Source: Orbilia blumenaviensis (taxonomy: Eukaryota > Ascomycota > Orbiliomycetes > Orbiliales > Orbiliaceae). From it: a DNA stretch of 64,000 nt. Under the pieces are notes generated by a model. It searched no databases, was not told the origin of the DNA, and worked only from the letters and a program-made list of their open reading frames with translations. This document shows positions 10,317 to 23,600 of the stretch, piece by piece. Within the stretch, counting starts at the first letter, position 1. Every line of letters begins with the position of its first letter. Made by a program: the position numbers and the translations under genes. The stretch covers positions 2,790,001-2,854,000 of the forward strand of contig JAVHNS010000001.1 in assembly GCA_036872755.1 (NCBI GenBank), given 5' to 3'.

Positions 10317-13300
10317 CTAGAAAAACCCCATCCCATCCCAACTTATCGAATTCCCATTCGGATCATCCCCATTAAGCCCAAGGCTCCCACTGCTCCCATT
10401 CGGATTCGACATTATCCCAAAATTCGCCCAGTCCCACTCAAACGTCTGGTTCAAATTCCACAGACTCTGCGGCACGAACGGACTCGAGAAGCTGTCCTGG
10501 AAAGTCTTCGTAAGGGGGCTGAGCTCGTTTTCTTCACTCATCTGCGGGGTTTGGCTGGGTGTGCTGTATCCAAATGTGAAGCCGTCGATGCCAGACATGG
10601 CGTCTGTGGGTGTCTGATGGTCGAATGGGGTTTCTATAGGCGTCTGTAGAATACTGCTAGGCTCTGAGTGACGTTGTTGAGGAGTGGCGAACAGATGGTC
10701 CATCGGCTTGGAAGGTGACCAGTTCATATGTTCGCTCTCACCGGGAACCTATTACCAATAGCATTAGCCATAATCCCTCAAATACCTTCATGTATAGTAG
10801 TATATAAAACATACCTCTAACAGCGCACCCGGCGTCGTCTCCTCAACCGTCTCCTTCATTTTGCTTCCACCCAACTTCTTCCTCTTCCTCCTCATCAACG
10901 CCTGTTTCTCCGCCCGTTCGATCGCTGCCGCAGCAAGCCGCACAAACTCCTCGGTTATATATAGCAGCTTTTCAAACCCACATCTTGCCCTCTCTTCCTC
11001 ATCAATCTTATTCAAAAAATCAATCACAACCCCCATAAGCTTCAAATCCGTCTTTGCATTCGCATCCTGCGGGTTCTGCAGAATGTTCGCAAATAGAGTG
11101 ATTAACGCTGTAACAGGGTAATAGAACACCAACCTGCTAATCCAGTCAGCTTTCTACCAAACCTCTTCTTTCTTTTGGTTCTCTTCGCGCACCCAAAAAC
11201 TCCCTAAGGGGGGAGGGAAAAAAGGAAAAAGGGAACGGCTTACCAAACACAATTAATGTCGTTCTGATTAACATACTTCAACAGATGTATCGACGACCTA
11301 GCAGCAGACACCGACAACGCCGCACTCGAAAAGACCCTCGGGTTCAGCGGCCGGGTACTTAACCCCGAAACCGCATACTGCGCCAACCGGTTCGTCCAAT
11401 AGCTATGCGCGATCGACTGAGACTTCGCGTTAGTAGCGCGTCGACGGTCCAAAAAGTGTATTCTAAGAATGCTTACCATCCGGTGAATGGTAGCCAAGCA
11501 ATTGAAATACGAAAAGTGCATTAGCACAATTGGCATTGTGGTTTCTATGTATGCGTCTGAGATCTCGTGTTCAGGTCTGAAATCTAGCGGCATTGAATCT
11601 CTCCACTCCTCGAGCTCGCGGTCGAGGTCGCCAATCGTGTTTAATAACTCGCCGTCGGTCTGCTTGGCGGCTTTGGCGGAGTACAATTGCATGTACACTC
11701 TGCTTTGGATCTGGGCGAAACGGCAGTTACGGCGGAAGAGGTTGACTTTCCCCTGGCCGTCGGAGAGTCGGATCACACCGAGTCCGTCGAAGGATTCTTC
11801 TTCAGGAAGCTCGACGTTGATGTCTTCGTCATTGATGGTGCTGGGTCGTCCGCTTCTAAGGGCGATATCCTTGTCGATGCAGTATGCGATCCAGAACACT
11901 CTCTTGCGGTGTTCAGCTTCCTCCCTTCCAAACCCAAAAGCATCAGCTCGTCGATGCAGTCCCACCGAAAATGCAACCCGAACCGCTGCTGAGATTATAT
12001 TGTACAGAGGCTGCGGATTCGCCGTTCCTTGTAAAAACAGAGCCTATCATCCCTGTTAGCACCGCCTCGAAATTTAAATCCCTTTTTTAAAAAGAAAAAG
12101 AAAGAAAAAGAAAAAATTGGAGAAGAGGTCACCCACCATAGCTAATAAGGCCTGTATCGAATGAATATCCGTATTCTGTAGCGTAAGGATAGGGTACATG
12201 CACATCGCATTCTGGAACAGCTTCCAGCCTCTCGAATCCTCAGCTTCAGATGGTGTCTTCAATTTCGACCCACGTATCCGACTCCCCACGGCCAGCACCA
12301 TATTCAACGAAGCGTACCACCCTGTCCCCTTTGGCGGGTTATCCGAATACTGCTCTTCTAGCAGACTCTCGAAACTTTGCTGGTGATAAAGCGGAAACAA
12401 CAGGTTCACCGTACTAAAATATTCTGAAAGTTAAGTGAGTCCCGATACACCCAACGAACACACCATTTTTTCATAAAAGAAAAAATTTAAAAAATGGCGT
12501 GAAAGATATAAAAAGGATATATTATAGGGAAGACCCATACCCTGTGCATAACTCTCGGCCTCTTCTTTCGACGGCAGAGGGTTTTGACATTTCGTCGAAA
12601 ACACAGCATCCCATACATCCGGCCTCCAGTGCTCAAATTTATGATCCGCCTGCATCAACTTAACCAGCATCTTCTGGAAAGCTCGATCCCCAGTTTTCGA
12701 ATTAACCCACTGAATCCCCTTCGGCGAAAATATCGAGAATCCAGAACTGCTGCCTATAAACCTAGTCTCCCCTCTCGCATTCGTCACCAGACTCGACATT
12801 TTGTCGGACAGCGATTCAGACTCCTCCTCTTCCCGACTGATATCACTCGGACTGGATCCTGCGATCAAACCTCCAGAATTCGGTGTTCCACTCGAAGATA
12901 CCGGCCGCGAGAATAACGGATTACCCGGCGAGTTCCCATTTATGGATTGTAACCTCTGCGATTCCAGTCGTTTCTCGAGGGTTCCCAGGTCGGTTTTTGA
13001 GTCGAATTCGGGCAGGATACCGGAGAGCTTAAGGAGGGATTCCATGCGGCCGAGGCGGTTTTCGAGACTTTCGATGTACTTGGCGCTATATCGGTAGTAT
13101 TTTCTCATGTTATTACCCCAGCGATTAAATGGTATTGATAGCTAAAGAGCCTATGAGGAAAATGAGATATGGGAATGGGAAGAGATACCCTTTCGGCGGC
13201 TGACGCTTCTTTTCCACCAGGGTGAAGATGCATTCTGTGTGGTAGTTCTGGCAATGTGTGCAGGCTGGTGTCTTGCCGTCGCATTTTATCTATATGTGGT

Positions 13301-13845
13301 CGTTCAGTACGTGCGCGTGCGCACCCGCGCACACACGCACACACGTGGGATTAGCTACCAGCTTCTACCTCAAAGAGCTCCAACCCTGACAAAAAAAAAA
13401 AAAAAAAGGCAGAAGGAGAAGCAGCATCCACGAAAAAAAAAAAAAAAAAAAAAAGTGGAAGATACTGAAAATACAAAAAGCCACCGAGTACGATAACATA
13501 TATATATATATATATATATAAAAATAAAATAAAAAAAGGAATGATAAAAATACATAAAAGGATATAGGACTATACCTTCTTCTTCCGACACTGATCACAC
13601 GCCCTCGCTATCCTCCTCCGTTTCGGATCGCCTGCATCGCCGTCATCAGGCTGAAAGTTTATACCGTCCGACGAAGAAGAAGTTTGCGCAGCGACAGGGA
13701 CAGGTTGTGGCGACTCTTTCTGCTGCTGAATAGCTTGCAGGCGCTGTTGCTGTTGCTGTTGGTATTCGGTCGCGGAGAGTTGGACGCTACTGCCGTTACG
13801 ACTGGCGGGAGGCTGAGGTGATGCGGAGGCGCTGGATTGGGCCAT
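10317..13845 (-). CDS. Zn(II)2Cys6 fungal transcription factor (seven exons)
   Basis: This is a nuclear, DNA-binding transcription factor of the Gal4-type class with a fungal_trans middle homology region. The model is complement(join(10317..10748, 10815..11133, 11244..12043, 12137..12423, 12541..13085, 13189..13289, 13576..13845)), 917 aa. A Gln/Ser-rich N-terminus precedes the zinc cluster C83-x2-C86-x6-C93-x6-C100-x2-C103-x6-C110. Intron 1 splits the cluster between the second and third Cys. A linker and coiled-coil dimerisation helix ([18 protein letters not shown]) follow. The conserved [17 protein letters not shown] block comes before the fungal_trans domain, which includes [32 protein letters not shown] and [10 protein letters not shown], then [20 protein letters not shown]. 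The C-terminal exon is Ser/Pro/Asn-rich with several Trp/Phe residues, like an activation domain. I recognise the family but not a specific orthologue or target pathway. Confidence 0.94.
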
Positions 13846-16591
13846 GATTTCTTATGTGTATATATATATATATTTATATATACCTTATGTATGTGCTTTT
13901 CTTTTTCCTCCTCTAGGATCCTTTTCGGAGAGAAAAGGAAGAGGGAAAAAAAAGAAAGTAGATTGGATAGAAGGACGAGACGGGAGGAAAGAGGGAGGAC
14001 GGGACCAGAAGAAGAAGCCGGGACCGAGCTTCAACCTCCAATCAGATAGACGTAGATGTAGGGATAAGACTAGAAGAAGTCCAAGACCGATACGAAGAAA
14101 ACGTTATGTATGATGTTATGATGTCCGGGTAAGTAAGTAAGTAAAGGTATGCACGTATGTTTGTGCGGGATGGTACGGTATGGGTAGGTAGTCGGTAGGG
14201 AATAGTAGTCGAATCGGCAGTCGGGGCCTTTTTAACAATCCGGACTTCTTTCTTGAGAAAAAAAAAAAAATAAAAAGATAAAAAAAATAAAATAGTCCCC
14301 GGTCAAGTCAAAAGAAACGAAAAAGAGAAAATGAAAAAAAAAAGAAGAAGAAGAAGAAGAAGAATAGATCTGGCCAGACAGACGATATGCTTTTCTTTTT
14401 TCTTTCTTTCTTTCTTTCTTCCCTTGTGCCTCTGTCCTTGAGTCAGCAGTCAGAACTTTTAAATGGTCGTCTGAGGAATCATCGAACGGCCGGAACTAAC
14501 TATACGGTGTAGTACATACAGTACGTAGGGTATGCGTGTGAGAATTGATTTTTTTGTGGGAACGGGATAGGACAGGACAGGATGGGATGGATGGAGCCGT
14601 ATGGTATTGGTCTGGTATGGTAAGGTATGGTATCGAATGGAAGCAGCTTGGGCCTCGGGACGAAACGCATCCGCTGAGTTCCGTGAGGGATTCCTTTTTC
14701 CAGGACCCGCGTGTGTACTCGAACTCCAGCTTGCTTGAACTACTTAATTAGCTTCCTCTGCTGAGTAATTCAAGATCTGGCAGAGGTTATCAACAATAGT
14801 AGTAAATTTTTCTTTTAAAAGAAGAGGTGAAGTAGAAGAATGAGAAGAGAGAGAGATATATAATATTGAAGCCAAGTAAGTTAAGTGATGATGATGATGG
14901 TGATGATGATGCAGGTCAAAAAAAAAAGCTTAACCAGTTGGGAATTTCAGAATTCAGTTTATTATTATTATTGACTGGCAGGCTGTCTGGAAGGGTTGGC
15001 CCCCAAGCCGCGGTTCAAGTTAACGTTGAGAAAGTAGAAGGGAAGAAGATCATGTAAGCAGCCTGCAGCAGCTGCATTGGATTGAATCCCGTTTTCGGAT
15101 TAGAACCTAGAACACCATCACGATATCTTCTTCTTCTCAAGACTATCAAAAGCCTGCAAGTCAAAAAAGGTAGCAGGTATAATACTAGTAAATAGATAGA
15201 TAAATAAGTAAATAAGTAAATAGCTGAGTAAGAAAAGTAAGTAAGTAAGTAGCCAGAATACAGTATATAGTTAGGGCGGGGGAAGGAGGTAAGGTTATGT
15301 AACAATCCCCCCTCCTCCTCCCCCATCATCTTCATCCTCCATCTTGAATCTATCCTCAAGGAAAACCTCATAATACCGAATAAGAAACCCCAGTAAACTC
15401 CGACCTCCGATTCATCATAGAAAGAAAGAAAAGAAAAGCGGAATACGCGTATTCCAACGAATCGGATCCCCTAAAGCCAAACAGAGCTAGCTGTTTCTTT
15501 CCTTTTTTTTTCTTTTCTTTTCTTTTCCTGAGCTATAACCTTACCTAAGCCCCAAGCCTTACTTAACCCAGTTCAGTTTCCGCAGAGCGAAAGTGCGAAA
15601 AGTCCGTCGGGACCGAACAGTGTTAAGCTATACGACTTACGAAGGGGAGATGGAAAACAAGCCCCTGTTCCTGCCGTCACAATGAATCAGATCATGTGTG
15701 TGTCTCTGTCCGTGCCTGTTTGTGTGTGTGCGGGCTGCCGATATAATCATGCAGCAGCATCTTAACCCATAACTATCCAGTACCTTTTCCAACTGTGGAT
15801 CCCTCCAGAACTTCCCCCCCCCTTCCCTTAACATCGAACCGGCGTCGGTGCTCATTTTCGCCCCGACATTTTAGCTTTCCCTTTCTGTATATTTGCTTCT
15901 TCCTATCGGCCGGCGGTTTTCGCATTCGTTTGTCCGGGTCCGCGCGATCCGGATTAACGTACGCAGTACCCCCCTCTCACCACTTTTCGACCATTATCCA
16001 GCTTAAGTCAGCATTTTACTAAGTAAGTAGAAAAGGTATTTTATGATCTAGGTATCCAGTATAACGTATAGAGAGGGGGCGGACTGCGCCTTCAATTGCA
16101 ATTTTGATAATTTTAATAAAAAGAGGCCACAGTTTATCATCTGAAATTACACACACCCCGCTCTAAAAATAAACATCCCACTCGCGGCTCGGTACCGTAT
16201 AATCGAGAACTCCGAAAAGAATTCTGGAAAGAAAGAGCCTGTATTTCCTCTTTACTTTACCTTACCCCAGAATGTGCGTACGTAAGTAAAGTGAAATAAA
16301 AGCATGTGCCAAAATACCGGGTTCTTTTTCTATCAGAATCAGGCCGTCCGTCGTAGCGCACGCACGCACTCACGCGGTATCTACCATACTCAGGCATTTT
16401 TACTCATCTGCCTACTTTTATCAAAACGGGAATCGTCGAGAAAAAAAAATACCACGTTGTCAACATCTATGGCCTCCCCATTGTAATTACCATGCATGTT
16501 TTCCACCTGAACTTCGGATGATACCTGCATCACATCTACCAATTCAATCGTCATCGTTCATGACCTCTCCGCCTCCCATTTCGCTCGAAAG

Positions 16592-16645
16592 CCAGTGCAG
16601 CGGGCTATGCAAATGCACTGCGAATATCATCATTCAATGCACTGG
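16592..16645. other. Alternative hairpin-forming inverted repeats
   Basis: CCAGTGCA at 16592-16599 can pair with TGCACTG at 16614-16620 (7 bp, 14-nt loop). It can also pair with TGCACTGG at 16638-16645 (8 bp). The three arms make two mutually exclusive stems. It lies in the gene-free interval, and no RNA family is recognised. Confidence 0.4.
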
Positions 16646-17523
16646 TTGGCGGGGAGTATCAAATAACCCCGCGGTCGAAACGAAATTTCGGACCAAAATG
16701 AAACAAAAAAACCCGTTTAACTCCACTAGTCTTTTGTTCCCTTTGTGCAACGTACCCCGTGGTCTGCCTATCCATCCTACTAATAGGTACCTAACTATCC
16801 CAAAGCTAGGATATTAATCTTAAACAAAAACAAATAAAGGGTTCCCCAAGATTCCAATGCCTTCCACGAGGCTTCAAGGATGGCCTCAAGGCTTGCGAAT
16901 CCTCTCTCGCGGATTGCACGCTGTCGTGTTCGCCTTATATCGTATGTTGTATAATATATAAAGTATTTATAATATACTGGCGTATATACCCGCAAAACGT
17001 TACTTCCTCAGGCACTTGCTATACTTCGGTTACATTGATTGGTTGTATTATATTATATTAAAATTAAGAAAATGTCAGAAAAAGCGTGCGTATACGTAAT
17101 AAGGCTCAGACGCGAGGCTGACTTCTTCGCCCTCACTATAATTTGTATTCTTAACCTGTCGATTATTCTGATTCTGATAGAGAGATTCGGAACTGGTACT
17201 AGGTAGGTAGCGATAGAGCGTAATAGCATACTAGTGTGCTAATGTAATGTAATGTGATGTATTATGACAATGGTGATGTTTTTGTTCCCGTTCTTAAAAT
17301 TCCCAATCCTTGATTTCCTTTTTGTTCCTTCCCGAGAGCGTTTCCAAGCCATTAAGAGATAAAAAATAAGAATAAAAATAAAGAATAAAAAAATAAGTAA
17401 AGATGAAAATGGAGAATGAGAAAAAGGGAAGTCGTTCCAATATGTTACACATGAAAAAAACCGAAGAAGATTAGAGGAAAAACAGAAGAAAAAGTCAATA
17501 GTAGCCCAACATATCAATAATTA

Positions 17524-17751
17524 TCAAGTGAACCCATAAACACATGCAATCCAAACCATCGAGACGCACACAAGCCACGAACTCATCAAACGAGTAAACA
17601 GCGGAATCATAATGAGAAAAACGAAGGAAACAGAGTATACCGAACCAAACGGAGCAATAGTAGCAGCAGCAGTGGCAGCAGTAGCAATATTAATAGCAGG
17701 AGTAGTAGTAGTAAAACCATCGTTATCATGTTCTGAAATACCGGTTCTGAG
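17524..17751 (-). other. Open in-frame extension beyond the glycogenin stop codon
   Basis: After the glycogenin TGA at 17752-17754 the same frame stays open for 75 codons, to a second TGA at 17524-17526. It encodes a Thr/Ala-rich linker (TTTTPAINIATAATAAATIA) and then a strongly hydrophobic stretch (SVSFVFLIMIPLF, then SSWLVCVSMVWIACVYGF). Such a tail could anchor a protein in a membrane. It could be read-through (TGA followed by CTC), an unrecognised splice variant, or chance. A 34-nt GT-AG candidate intron across the stop does not keep this frame. Confidence 0.3.
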
Positions 17752-20682
17752 TCAATGAACACCTACCGCGGCTGCCGCCACCTCCGCATCAATATCCTCT
17801 GGATCACTCTGAGTTCCCGCATCACTCAACTCAACCACATCCGTCTGCGTCGCGCTGGATGCATAGTTCCGCTCACTAAAAGTAGTAACCGGCGACCCCG
17901 TCACCGACGAACTCCCAGAATTCGACGATGAAATCCCCATCTCATACCGTTTCCTATACGCCGTTATATGGAAGTCCTTCTCAGGAACCGGCATCGACGA
18001 AGATACCAGCTGCACCGATAAAGACCCATATCCAGACGCCGGAGAACGCGGGCTACCCCGTGTGAGACTCTGCGGTGACGGTGGACTCCGGTTTAACAAC
18101 TCTCCAGGAGCGTTCCTAAGCTCCGCTAACGACTTCATTGGATCCCAGTGCTGTTGGTCTGGAATCCCCTGTGCAGACGGGAATTTACTCTCATCATCCA
18201 TTGCGTGGCTTCTATAACCCCTCAGCGACTTGAACGGCGTAGGCGTAACCGAAATCTCAGGCGGTAGTAAACCCGTCGTCGACGTCGGCGGTTCGTCATA
18301 CTCGTCGTTATGTTCCCCGTCAGTCCTGATTATTGTTTTGTCAGCACCGCGGATCCGAGGATTAGGTGTCACATCCCCTTTTCGTACAGTTCTGCGGGGT
18401 TGTGTGGATTTCTGGAAGGATGCTACGTAGTGATCTATGGCTGGGATACTATCCCATGCATTTGCCCTCGAGTAGCTGTCCCATCCTGCCATTCCACGCG
18501 CGGAGTATCCACCGGCGGCTTCTTCGGTTTCGAACTCATCGTCCACGGAACCTGGAAGTGCAAGAGGCATCGTCGGCGAGGGACTATCTTCGCCGGCGAA
18601 AACTCGGGTTGCCGGTGTAACATTACCGTGCTCCCATGGGAAAATCGGGGATGGACGTGGGGAAGGTTGAGGTTTTGCTGGCACTTCGAAATCAAGGTTT
18701 GCAGGTGGTGATGCTACCCGGGGAGGAACGAAGAGCGTGGTGTCTTGTTTATCCTGGTCCCATTCATTTGCGTAAACTTGACTTGGCCAGTTACTTGCCT
18801 CTGGACGTGAATTGGGGGGAGGGGCTGATCTTCCTGCGTCCCACTGCTGCAGGGGGGCTTCAAACGATGGGGACCCTTTCTCCTTTGGTACCTGTTCTTC
18901 AGCTACTGAGGGGAGAGGGGGTAGTGGCAAACTATTTTCGATCCTATTTGGGATCTCTTGGGAGAATCTACGCCCTTGTTCCTGCCATTGCGGGTGAACT
19001 GGTTGAGGGGCGTGGATATGATGTTGCTGGTGCTGCTTGTTATCGTGGTAAGAGTAACTTGGCGGGGCCTGTGTCTGCGAGTAAGCATTATATGGCAAAT
19101 CTCGAGGCACATACGGAACATGTTCTTTTGGTAAAAACACCGGTGGTGGTGGAGACTCTTGGTGGTGGTGATAATGCTGCTGTTGTTGCTGCGCTTGATA
19201 ATGCTGCGGTTGGTAACTCTGTGGTTGATAATGATGTTCTTGCTGCTGCTGCTTCTGCTTCTGCTCCGGACCCGGCACCGGCGGTGGACGCCAAACCACA
19301 GGCTCATCCTTCCGTTCGTCAAAACTCGTATGCTCCCGTCTAAAATTCGGGTCATACTCCGTCGGCATCGGATTCGGTCTTTGAATTTCAGCAATCGTCA
19401 GTTGTTCACCCAATCCTTTGCTCAGCCAGCCCAAAGCTGGATCTTGCTCTGTAACTGGTCTGTAGTGGGCATCCCAGATCGCCCACCACCTTCCCAGTAG
19501 CTCACCGTACGCCGACGTACGGCTCTGATCTTGTCCGGCATACCGGCCTATGGCCCACGGTTTGTTGGAACCGATGAAGTGGGCCATTGTGATGCTGGAG
19601 CGGTAGTGGTTAAACGCTGGTGCATACCTATATTTGTCACCCTCATTAGACCCGAACATTCACCAAATTATAAAGACGGGAAGAAAACAACTTACTGATA
19701 ATGTCCCGACGGCGTAACATTGTAAACGAACGACAGCCTACTCCAGTTTCTAAAGTACTCGTTCAGCAGACCCTGATCAGCGCCGTCGAACGATATCCCC
19801 CTGTTTGCGAGATTGAGCAGGCCGTTGTAAGTCCCCAGATCCGGCTTCAAAACCATGACACCCTATTAACACCCCATCCACAAGTTAGTCCACACTCCAA
19901 ACCAAATCAACTGAAAATAGTAATCACAGAAAAAAAAAAAAAAAAGGAAAGAAAGAGACATACGCTATTAAAACAATCCGGCCATCCAATATCCGGTGCA
20001 GCAGAAAAGCGTTCTTTGGTATCAAACAGCTCCTCAGGCGCCCTCAGCGCAACTACATCAGCGTCAATGTACACAATCTTCTCAAACTGCGTCATTCGCC
20101 ATAAATGAATCTTTGTGAACGCCGAAGACAGGTCCAACCGGTCCATCATCAGCAAGTTTCCGTGAGATTTATTGGTAATACGGTCTACGGGGATGACATA
20201 GTCGTATATTCTCTGTTTATAAAATTAATAATAAGAATTAAATATGTTAGCAAATGCATTGTTGTAAATGTTACGTGGGGTGGTAAATGGTTGGGGTGGT
20301 GGTGGGTGATAGTCAAGACGAATGGCGGGGTATGGAGGGGGGGTAATGTGGGGTTCAATTGTATATCGAACCTTTAATTCCTTCATTGTAGCTTCACTCA
20401 AAAAGTCTTGAGTTACTAGAACTGCCAGTTTCCGGGTCGCACCTCCATCACGAAGGGAATGCGCAAGTACTTGGGCCCCTATTAAACCACCAATTGTATC
20501 CCGTTAGCAATGCATTTGATGTCATATCAGATAATTGTGGGGTGCGTGTATCGATATTGTTTCGTACCTGGCAGGTAGCTATCTGTCAATAGCATCTATT
20601 CGTCAAAGCTATTAGTTAAAAAAGAAAATACATCATATGATAATATTGAGAAGGGAATACATACGGTACAATATACCTCCAT
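17752..20682 (-). CDS. gnn: Glycogenin glucosyltransferase (GT8), six exons
   Basis: Glycogenin transfers glucose from UDP-glucose to its own tyrosine and extends the chain, priming glycogen synthesis in the cytosol. The model is complement(join(17752..19627, 19696..19862, 19964..20212, 20372..20478, 20568..20595, 20665..20682)), 814 aa. The first exons encode only 6 and about 9 residues (MEVYCT, MLLTDSYLPG), which match the family N-terminus. The GT8 fold is complete: AHSLRDGG, the metal-binding DAD motif (Asp101, Asp103) in KIVYIDADVV, AAPDIGWPDCFNSG, FDGADQGLLN, and MAHFIGSNKPW. Beyond about residue 270 lies a long disordered tail rich in Gln, His and Pro. The tail length is usual for filamentous fungi. 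The donor at 20371 (GTTCGA) is weak, but it keeps frame and matches the LKRIYDYVIP junction. The 3' end may be longer (see 17524-17751). Confidence 0.94.
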
Positions 20683-23600
20683 CTTGACGGTTTATCTCGC
20701 TCTCGTCGAGATTTTTCTTGCTGAGACTGAAAGAAAGAGGGAAATGTGGTTGAGAGCGAGAGCAGAAGAAGCTAAGCTTTGGCAGGTGGGAAAACCGTTT
20801 AGAAGTGTTTTAAGCTCAAGCTTGCCGCACTTCGACTTCGACAAGGGTAGAGAACAAGCTCAGAACAATCTTCCAAGCTTTCTCTTCCCTTTTCCCTTAA
20901 ACAAAAATTAAAAAGAAAGTGGGAAAGCGACAAGGAAAGAAAAATTCTCTCGTCGATCGATGGCTATGAAAATTGGCTAAAGTCCAATTCCCATGCCGAT
21001 ACAGATGAAAAGATAGGTAGAGCGATAATATAAATTTTCTGCTTTCTTCCGTGAGAGCAATTTACCCGGACCTTTCGGTGGGAGGAAACACGCCAGGTCG
21101 GAGAGAAAGCGAGAAGAGCGAAGAGCGAAGAGATGAGAAGAGGCGGCAGTATGTCGTCAGAGTGGGTCGAGTGATTGGTGCAATTCCGCCACCGTGCCTT
21201 ATTTGGTATGCTTCCTGATTCGCTCGTTGGTCAGCCAAACAGTTTTGTCCATATGCAGTGCAGAATCAATCCCAAAATCCAATTAAAACCAGACAGAGGT
21301 AAAGATAACCTTTTTAAAGACAGCGGGTAAGAAAAAGCATATTAAGGAAGCGAAACAATTTTGATAAAATGAGGAGGATGAGGAGGGGTAGCTGAAGAAG
21401 TTTTGTTGGGAAAAAAAGGGAAAGAAGGTGAGGAGATATAACGGAATGGTATGCAATGGTATGGTATGATATGGTATGATACGATACGCTAAATGTAATA
21501 AAAAATGAGAATAAAAAATAAAAAAAAGCGGCAGGATGGATCATGGAAGTGCAAATGCGACTGCCTTATACCCGCGATATCGGTAGGTTTAGCACTAGTC
21601 GATAAAAAAGAGAGACACTATTGCACAAACCAAGCAGAATAAGGGAAAAAGGCGGGAACTAAACCTATATTATCACGATACTTTTTGATAATAGATTCGA
21701 AAAGAAAAAGTGAACAAGGTTACGGTCAAGGACAAGGCCAAGGAGGGGGGTGGGGGATAGCGTAGGATAGGATAGGGATATGGGTCCGTTAGTTATGGGT
21801 CATGATAACGAAACGGGCGCCACTTCGTAATTGCATGTTCCCGTTTGCTGTAACCGACTGGCAGCCGGCGGGAGGGTAGTTAACAAAAAAAGATGGTACA
21901 TCTGTATGCACGTACCTACCGAAGTACTTGTGGATACCTTATCCTTAATTATTCCCAGGATGCTTCCCAGGATTGCAAAAAAAAGAGAGGTAAAGGCAGA
22001 TGGATGGGATGGATTGGCTAATTATAACCCGAGTAGTATTCCTCCTACAATATAGAAGTCGAGTGGAGTGTTTTTTTTGGTTTGGGGTGGCTTTGATATT
22101 AATACCGCACGCCCGATGTCAGTTCTGCAGTCTGGGTTTGACGATATGATATGATACTGTGATAACGTCTCGAATAACGAATGTTCCGATATTTAATATT
22201 GCTAGTACGTATACGGTACGACCGAAAGATAGTAGTAGTAATGATTGATAAAACAAAAAAAGAAGATTAGAAATGCATTAATGAGGGACAGCTCGAACGG
22301 GACTCTGATGCGATGCAGTGTTCGGCTACGGACATGGGAAGATATCTCGATGAGACCGAAAGAAGAGGAAGAAGAAAGGCTGAAGGGAAAAATCAAGAAA
22401 GCGAGAGGCCGGCTTCCCTAAGTATGTATGTAGGTAATTAATATTATTACGATTGTCACTGCAATTGACTGATTGATATAACTGATTGTAGCAGACGGAC
22501 AGGCACGGACTTCCAGGATTCCTTCCGCACATGCGCACACGTTGGTGCATACATTTGAGAATATTAAACATGAACCTGAACACCAACATAAATTGCAATT
22601 GATACCTGATATGATGCTTGCACTTGATACCTGCAGCGCTCGAGCTCGGGTTCCTCACCTTAGTGCCCTTTTTTCCCTTTCCCTTTCCCTTTCCCTTCCC
22701 TTTCCTCATGTCATGTCGCTCGTTTTCACCATGCCTCAGAGACACGGCAGGAATGGACAGGGTTTCGTTCGAGCTCAGGGAAAGACAGACAGAAAAAAAA
22801 AAGAAGCAGTAGTGGGAGAAGAAGAAGCAGACGGGAAATATGGGAATCCTATAATTCTCTTTCTCTCTTTCGCGCCGGCTAGCTGCTTCTAGTTCCCCTT
22901 TTAGCGTTCTTTTCTTTTTAGTATTATTTCGTCTGGGCCTTTAACTATTCTTTACTTTATTTCTCAACGGTTCGGCCGTTGATACCTCAAAGTCTTGTCA
23001 AGTACCACATGTAAGTGGATCCCGAGCCCCATCAATAATGCGCAATTGACATCCACGAAACCTCCAAAAAGGGAACCGCGGACGGGACATATCATACAGA
23101 GCATCAAAAAAAAGCCAGGGCTTGTTTCCGAAATTTCGGCACTAGCCTATTTTCTTAAATGTTATGTTACTCTGTGTGTGCTCGTGTCCGGATTCCGAGA
23201 ACTCTTCCACGATATCCTTTTTCCCATACCGACCAGAATAATACACACATGTTGAGGGGGAACACAGCGAGCGAACGGGCCGCTTCCTCGGGCAGCACAT
23301 AACATCACATAGCATGCGAAAAGCTTGAGGTTTTTTCAGCCAATGGCAGTTAATTGGTGGGTGGTGGTGGTTTGGTACCGCCCCTCGATTCCAACGATCC
23401 AAGTCTAATCTCGCTACTCTTTTTTTTTTTCTTGGGTGAGGAAGTCAAAGATCAAACATATCCATCTATATGAAGGGGGGAATCGAAGGAGAATTCCATA
23501 CCTACCAAATTACCTGCGACTTACCGAACTCTTTTTCACATCCAGAATTCCTCTGCTCTCCTTCTCGAACATACAAACATACATACTTGCAAGCCAAGAG

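Larger units (their letters stand above)
13846..17751. promoter_or_regulatory. 3.9-kb gene-free interval between two minus-strand genes
   Basis: The interval lies upstream of the transcription factor and downstream of glycogenin. It holds TA repeats near 13857-13881, AAG and TTTC microsatellites near 14343-14419, GGTAT-type repeats near 14590-14640, and several GTAAGTAA-type runs. Short open frames, for example at 16518-16817, resemble no known family and have no intron partner I can find. A long upstream region is usual for regulator genes, so much of it may be leader and promoter. The 17524-17751 part may instead be coding (separate entry). Confidence 0.45.

Noticed and set aside
9983..10341. 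Hydrophobic minus-strand frames next to the transcription factor
   Set aside because: They arise from purine-rich plus-strand tracts. The transcription factor's own stop at 10317 ends the supported CDS.
16518..16817. 99-codon frame in the gene-free interval
   Set aside because: It is not recognised, has no splice partner, and has a composition like the surrounding noncoding DNA.
17755..17790. 34-nt intron across the glycogenin stop
   Set aside because: It is shorter than the other introns here, and it would shift into an implausible run of leucines rather than the Thr/Ala frame.
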